From: Nereocystis luetkeana
Taxonomy: Eukaryota > Sar > Phaeophyceae > Laminariales > Laminariaceae
Assembly (NCBI GenBank): GCA_031213475.1
Contig: JARUPZ010000025.1
Span: 5,591,676 to 5,655,675 of the forward strand
Reading direction: 5' to 3'
Length of the DNA stretch: 64,000 nucleotides
The notes beneath the pieces are model-generated. The model did not search any database and had not been told where the DNA came from. It was given only the letters and a program-made list of their open reading frames with translations. Each line of letters begins with the position of its first letter. Position 1 is the first letter of the stretch. The position numbers were made by a program, and so were the translations under genes. Shown in pieces: positions 59,172 through 64,000 of this stretch.

Positions 59172-60958
59172 CTGGAATATAGCGTACCTCAGGAGGACAG
59201 GAAGGGAAACGACCAAGACAAAACGTACGTGTGGTGTAGGCACATATAGAGGCGAAAGGTTTATCCGTCAAGGATAAATCATCACAAAGCGAACCGCAGT
59301 AGCTCAATTTGGGCCGACCCATGAAAGCTTCATGCAGGAGTTTCGTTGATATAAACTGGATCCAACCACCAGATGCTACCTTACCGGTAATTATTCACAC
59401 AGACCCCCTCGTTTGTCGTCGCCATCAAAGATCCCGAACCAGCCATGTGCACCTTCAAGGTTAACTGTGTTCCGAGGCCTGCATTTTGTCATCGAAACCG
59501 CTCAACCCACATGACCTTACGATATGCACTCGTCGGTATTACGGGTCCCGGGACGGTCGCACCTGCCCCAAGTCGGCAGACTATCGGTCTCCGTTGTTGA
59601 TGTGGAATGTATCCTTGGACGAATGGAACTCGATCTCCGCAAAGTTTGTCCGCAGGTACAGAGCGTTAGCAGCTTAGATCGAAAGGCTGACCGCCACTCA
59701 AATGGAGGACAAGACACACGCGAAAATACCCAAAAAAAGGTGATTTTCATTTGAGCGCCACACAACGGCAACGGTGAGTGATATTCTAAGCGGGTACGGT
59801 TGCCAACGTTTTGCTGTGCGAGGCTCGCCGAATCCTCAGGTTGAAACAACATGACATATTAATACCCAGCAACTAAGGCTCGTTTCTAGAAGAACAATAT
59901 ATTATGGAAACCCCCATGATGTATCCACGTTCAGATTCACCATGACCGTTAGAGAAGACAATACACCTTCCCCAACACCGTCACGACGACAGACCAACCG
60001 GACCATTCAGCCTGTTCCCCTCCATACACCCCTACCCGTCTGCTCCGAATACTTGTGTTCAAACAGGGAGGGTGGTGGGTCAGGTCGGAGGCATTCGTCG
60101 ATGGCGGTTGCACCATTTCGCCCACACTCGTTCTCGCTTAACCCAACCCGCACCCCCTGATGAAAAGGAATCTCCCAACTTCTCGATTTACAAACCAAGC
60201 GTGAAACATTCACGGTCCTTGCACCGTGCAGATATGCACCGGTCAACAACATCGGATATCTAGCAAAATCCGGTTCTACGCCGCACACTGCCACACTGTG
60301 ATGTTTCCTTCTATATGTACTGAGCAACATCGCACGCACCAAAGCGGGCGCCCGGCACTGCTCAAACGACCCCTACAGGGGGAAAAACTACTGCTGTGTT
60401 CGCCTAGTAGACCGCCGCCGTACCGGTCCGGCCGAGATTACACGTGTTGTGTCATGTTCGAGTTTGGTGGTGTGAGCTATCACTCAGCTGGCTGGGCGAA
60501 AGTATTGAGACAATGTCGCCGTTTCACTCACACCTACGGTAGCAGCTACAGCACGTTGTTTCTGCATCCACGGTACCATTGACATCGAGAGCGTCGTCGT
60601 TTCTGCGGCGGAGACTTTAACATCCTGCTGTCGGTTTTTTATCGCCCCGAGCGACCCTGGTGGAGACGCTCTGATTGTTCGCTGCCAGTTCTGTTTCCAA
60701 CAATTGTCCGTTAACTACAGGGTTGATTCCGAGGACGATCACGGAAGCAGCACCGACGGATTGAACACCCCCCTACATGGTGAAGACGAATCGACCCCTG
60801 GGAATACTCGTGGCTCTTGCTCGTGGTGGGCTGAACCTGAAACGCGAAATATCGGAAACGGGTAAAACGACGTTCAGCCAGCGTTGATTCCTGTCTTACC
60901 AGAGAAATCGCCACTTGGCCGATGAACCAAAACGTTGACTCCGTCGGACAGTAATGTG

Positions 60959-61112
60959 TGAAGTATTACGGCCGAAGAGGAATATATATGAGGTTGTTGT
61001 GGACGTTCTGCATGTATGTGCCGTGTAGGTGCGCTGGTGCGAGAGACACGATGTAATAGCCGCGCCTCCTACGCCCGACGCTAGAGCGCCCGGGCTCAGC
61101 GAGCTGAAATAC
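60959..61112 (-). CDS. Candidate exon (unrecognised gene)
   Basis: Minus strand: acceptor CCATTGGCCTTCCAG before 61112, then 50 open codons reading VFQLAEPGRSSVGRRRRGYY and IVSLAPAHLHGTYMQNVHNN up to a TAA near 60963. It could be a terminal exon, or part of one with an unseen donor. It may belong to the same gene as the candidates at 59026 and 57086, but the phases were not resolved. Confidence 0.25.
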
Positions 61113-64000
61113 CTGGAAGGCCAATGGGGAACATCGGCAGAGTAACCACTAAAAACAGGTATGTGGGAACCACGACGATTCAAAGAATGCTGACTTCTTG
61201 TACATGTATAGCGCGTCGCCCAACCCACGTATGTGCGAGGCATGGATCCGGTCATCACACGCACTGTGGTGTTTATCCAAACGCTACGTGGCCCATTCAG
61301 GCGTCTGTTCGGGGGGGGGTAGTTCCGGTGCCGAGGTATTTGGGGAGCTTACGACGTGAAGCGTTCTAAACCTGTTTTCAACTGTTTCGGCCTTTCAATC
61401 GGATAACTTTCGAGTATATTTGAGGTTGGCGATTCTTATTTAAATTACGCCATGTGATCGCTATTAGGGTTATCCCTAGAACCATTCATTCACTCCAGTT
61501 TTGGGTGATACACGGACATATTTAAGCTGGACGCTCTGCGCAGCACATTACGGCTGATTTCCTAACAAACTTATGCATCACGTCTTTGTTGCGCTCGTAC
61601 GTAGTTCTGCTTGTCGTTGGTTGTAAGGACAGAGATATTTGGGAAATGTGGCGTCGAGGATGTGTGAGTGCTAAGTGGTCTGTCAATCTACAAAATACTT
61701 CAGCATCACGAGAAACATGAAATCAGACTTTATACCGAACGCGTTGCTTCAAACTACAAAACATCAGCCTTCACACGTGTCTGACCTACCACACGCACTC
61801 GATTCGATTTCGGGGCGTTGTCTAGAAAGTCCAAAATTACTGTTTTTTTCAGGGTAAGTAGCACAACAAGCAAACGAGGTTCATACACCCCCTGGTTCAA
61901 TGTGATTTCGAGGTTTACAAGAGGGATACCGTGTGCCATTGCTGGCGAGCGATAGACCTCAGCAAGGGGATGCTTCCTAAGCGGAGAGTTCACGACCTTT
62001 TGAACGCTCGCCTCTCGACCTGTGAACTGTGAATATTTACGTTTCGCTTGGTGTGTTGATGCTTCATACTATGCATGACTACGGCAAGAATTAACAACAA
62101 ACTCTCAGATGTCCTAGTAGTTCGGTTAGGGTTTGCCGGATATTATCATGTCAGCGATAGGCATAGGCTCATGATACTTGTTTAGTACTCATGGTAGGGT
62201 TTATAATCTGTACGGGCGCTTCTTTCTTTGCTGACCACAAACGCGTAGCAGGATGTCTGATAGGAAAATAAACTCGAGCTTAAATCCATGAATAAGAAAT
62301 GTTTTGCGTACTAGCGTTTTACGACACTATAACTCGGACGGCCACTCATACTACCGTTTCTCGACTGCGGTACGACCGCAGTGCTTCTCCTCCTGCGGCG
62401 CAATATTTTTTTCCCTTTCGTACGACTCGGACTTCTCCTGCTACTGTACGGTTATTACCCTCCTCATCCTCTTGACCCTCCTCCTGCAGCAACTACCTCA
62501 GCTCCTACTACCCACTACTGCTACTACGAATACTCTTACAGTAATTAGGTCATGTCATGCCACAGAAGTGCTGCTATAACCACTTTTAATCTTAAAGACA
62601 TAGTACTGGTGAAGTGCTCCCAACTGTTGCACCTCTGTTATCTTGTACTGAAGCACCAACACTGCTAATTTAAAGCGAAAACTTTCGAATGTATCACATA
62701 AAGTTTTCAAGCATGACTGCCACTGCCCACACGTCTTCCAACGTATGCACTACTACTGACGGAATCACTTGCAGTATTATATCCGTGGATTTTGTTTTTG
62801 GGGCCTGCCGGATAAGTGCCCACACTAAAAGAATATTACACACTCTACCGTAAGCAAGCCTTCGAATTCCTCAGAGTCACCCTCCTCGACCAATGTTTAG
62901 GTTAAACTGGAACTAGCTACAGCATGTAATTCACGGTATGTATATGGATCGTACAACATTCATTTATCATACTTCATGCCCCACAAAATATTATGGCCGC
63001 CCAAAGAGAGATTCTTGTACGCTCATACGGAGTTATATTTATTGTCCGTGGGGGTAAAGAAAATCACGTTTTTAATAATGATGTGGCACTTTCGAGGTGA
63101 AGCCTGTATAATATAGCGAAAATCAAACTTCATAACCATCACAACGAAATTTCTAGTATCAACTGCAGCACCTACCTATGAACACTGATATCAAGTACCA
63201 TTGTGACGCATGTCACGCGGGATAACACATGCTTCGAGGTGGAATCCGAGGTGCGATGTTCTTATCGACAACCGGGAGGGTACAACCGCTGAGCGTTGCG
63301 TCAATGACCAGGTATCAGCAAGATGGATATGTGGGCGGCACTGTCGTTCTACGGACGCGTTCTACGATAATGGTAGCACATTTATTTCCCGCTAAAATGC
63401 TTTCTGAATGACGGCGTTCCGTAAGCCAAAATCGTCGGAATGCCAATCTTGTTCCGAATAATGACAAATTTGCATTCGCGGGCCATGACAAATATTTACG
63501 GGATGCACTTAATTTTTTGCTCAAGTCAGTAGTATGGAGCTCCCTACGTGAGGCGCCTTAGAAAACATGGGAGTGAACCTCTCTATCGTTGGACGCCTCT
63601 GCTCGTGAGTGTATCAATGCTGAGTTCTGGCGAAAATCGCTTCGGAAGGTTGTGTCAGGACGAAAACATATAGACTGCTCGGTCTTCGTATCGTATGTAT
63701 GCCAAGCTGTCCTCGCAATGTCGGGAGGAGCGGCATCGGGTGTGGGTGGAGAAACCAGGGAACGCCACGTGTCCCTTTCGGTGCATAGCAAGAAACGAAA
63801 CCGGTAGAAATAGAGTCAATTTTAGACGCCATTATTGGGGGTATCGTGGGTGGGTTCGTCACAACTGCCGGAGCAACACGAATTTGCCACTTACTTACTT
63901 GGATAGATATGATTGTTACCACATTATGAGCGTGTTGCCCTTTTAGAATTTGCAAGTGAAACGTTGGTTAGGAGCCAGGAAATTCACTGAAAACGGGGGC
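61113..64000. other. Sparse stretch with weak coding signals
   Basis: On the minus strand, 61754-62019 is open for about 88 codons after an acceptor-like TTCACAG (segments LVNLEITLNQGVYEPRLLVV). 62400-62530 is CTC/CTA triplet-rich. Near the right edge the plus strand has a short LDAIIGGIVGGFV segment that could be a membrane helix. None is firm enough to call a gene. Confidence 0.3.

Noticed and set aside
61838..61862. Apparent one-base exon (TTTTTTTCAG directly followed by GGTAAGT)
   Set aside because: Most likely a chance overlap of splice-like words; no flanking coding sequence supports it.
62304..62579. 91-codon ORF with CTC/CTA-rich sequence
   Set aside because: Low-complexity triplet DNA, without splice context or protein-like features.

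Overview
The window is nuclear DNA of a eukaryote, most likely a brown alga (Phaeophyceae). The main evidence is at the left end, where five GC-rich exons joined by phase-0 introns encode the C-terminal half of an algal vanadium-dependent bromoperoxidase. The compact exons in long introns, the many Ty3-type retrotransposons and the abundant CAG/CTG and CAA/TTG triplet repeats fit this. I saw no operons, rRNA, CRISPR arrays or organellar genes.

Layout. 1-3926: 3' part of the bromoperoxidase gene (+). 4561-4866: probable terminal exon of an unrecognised convergent gene (-). 6112-12947: internally deleted, non-autonomous LTR element (-) interrupted by a 4-kb unclassified repeat (7476-11474). 12948-14457: pseudogene copy 1 of a dispersed Cys-rich gene family (-). 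14462-25419: nearly intact Ty3-like retrotransposon 'E1' with apparently identical 540-bp LTRs and a CATT target duplication. 26170-37093: second non-autonomous E1 relative (+), holding a dead LINE (about 28100-30590) and copy 2 of the 4-kb repeat (31559-35025). 37094-40313: copy 2 of the Cys-rich family, whose second exon is split by a 659-bp Harbinger-like element. 40318-49514: older Ty3-like element 'E2' (-), with 333/337-bp LTRs, a TCAA duplication and broken ORFs. 49665-54809: copy 3 of the Cys-rich family (+), with intact exon phases and a 4-kb first intron made of about 1-kb tandem repeats. 55570-64000: sparse DNA with a few exon-like stretches, mainly on the minus strand, that I cannot name.

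How it fits together. This is a nested-transposon landscape. Each insertion has a visible or inferable target: E2 sits between copies 2 and 3 of the Cys-rich family, E1 beside copy 1, the non-autonomous element in the repeat region of copy 2, and the Harbinger-like element inside an exon. The most notable material is (i) the Cys-rich, PARP-finger-like gene family with repeat-filled intron; (ii) E1, whose Gag carries an SR-rich head, a Q-rich segment and a CCCH finger, whose pol follows gag in frame after one UGA, and whose RT has WLDD instead of YxDD; (iii) the E2 3' region packed with ATGGT...ACCAT hairpins; (iv) a Ser-to-Ala change in the vanadate-binding loop of the bromoperoxidase. All family assignments were made by eye from motifs; no searches were run.
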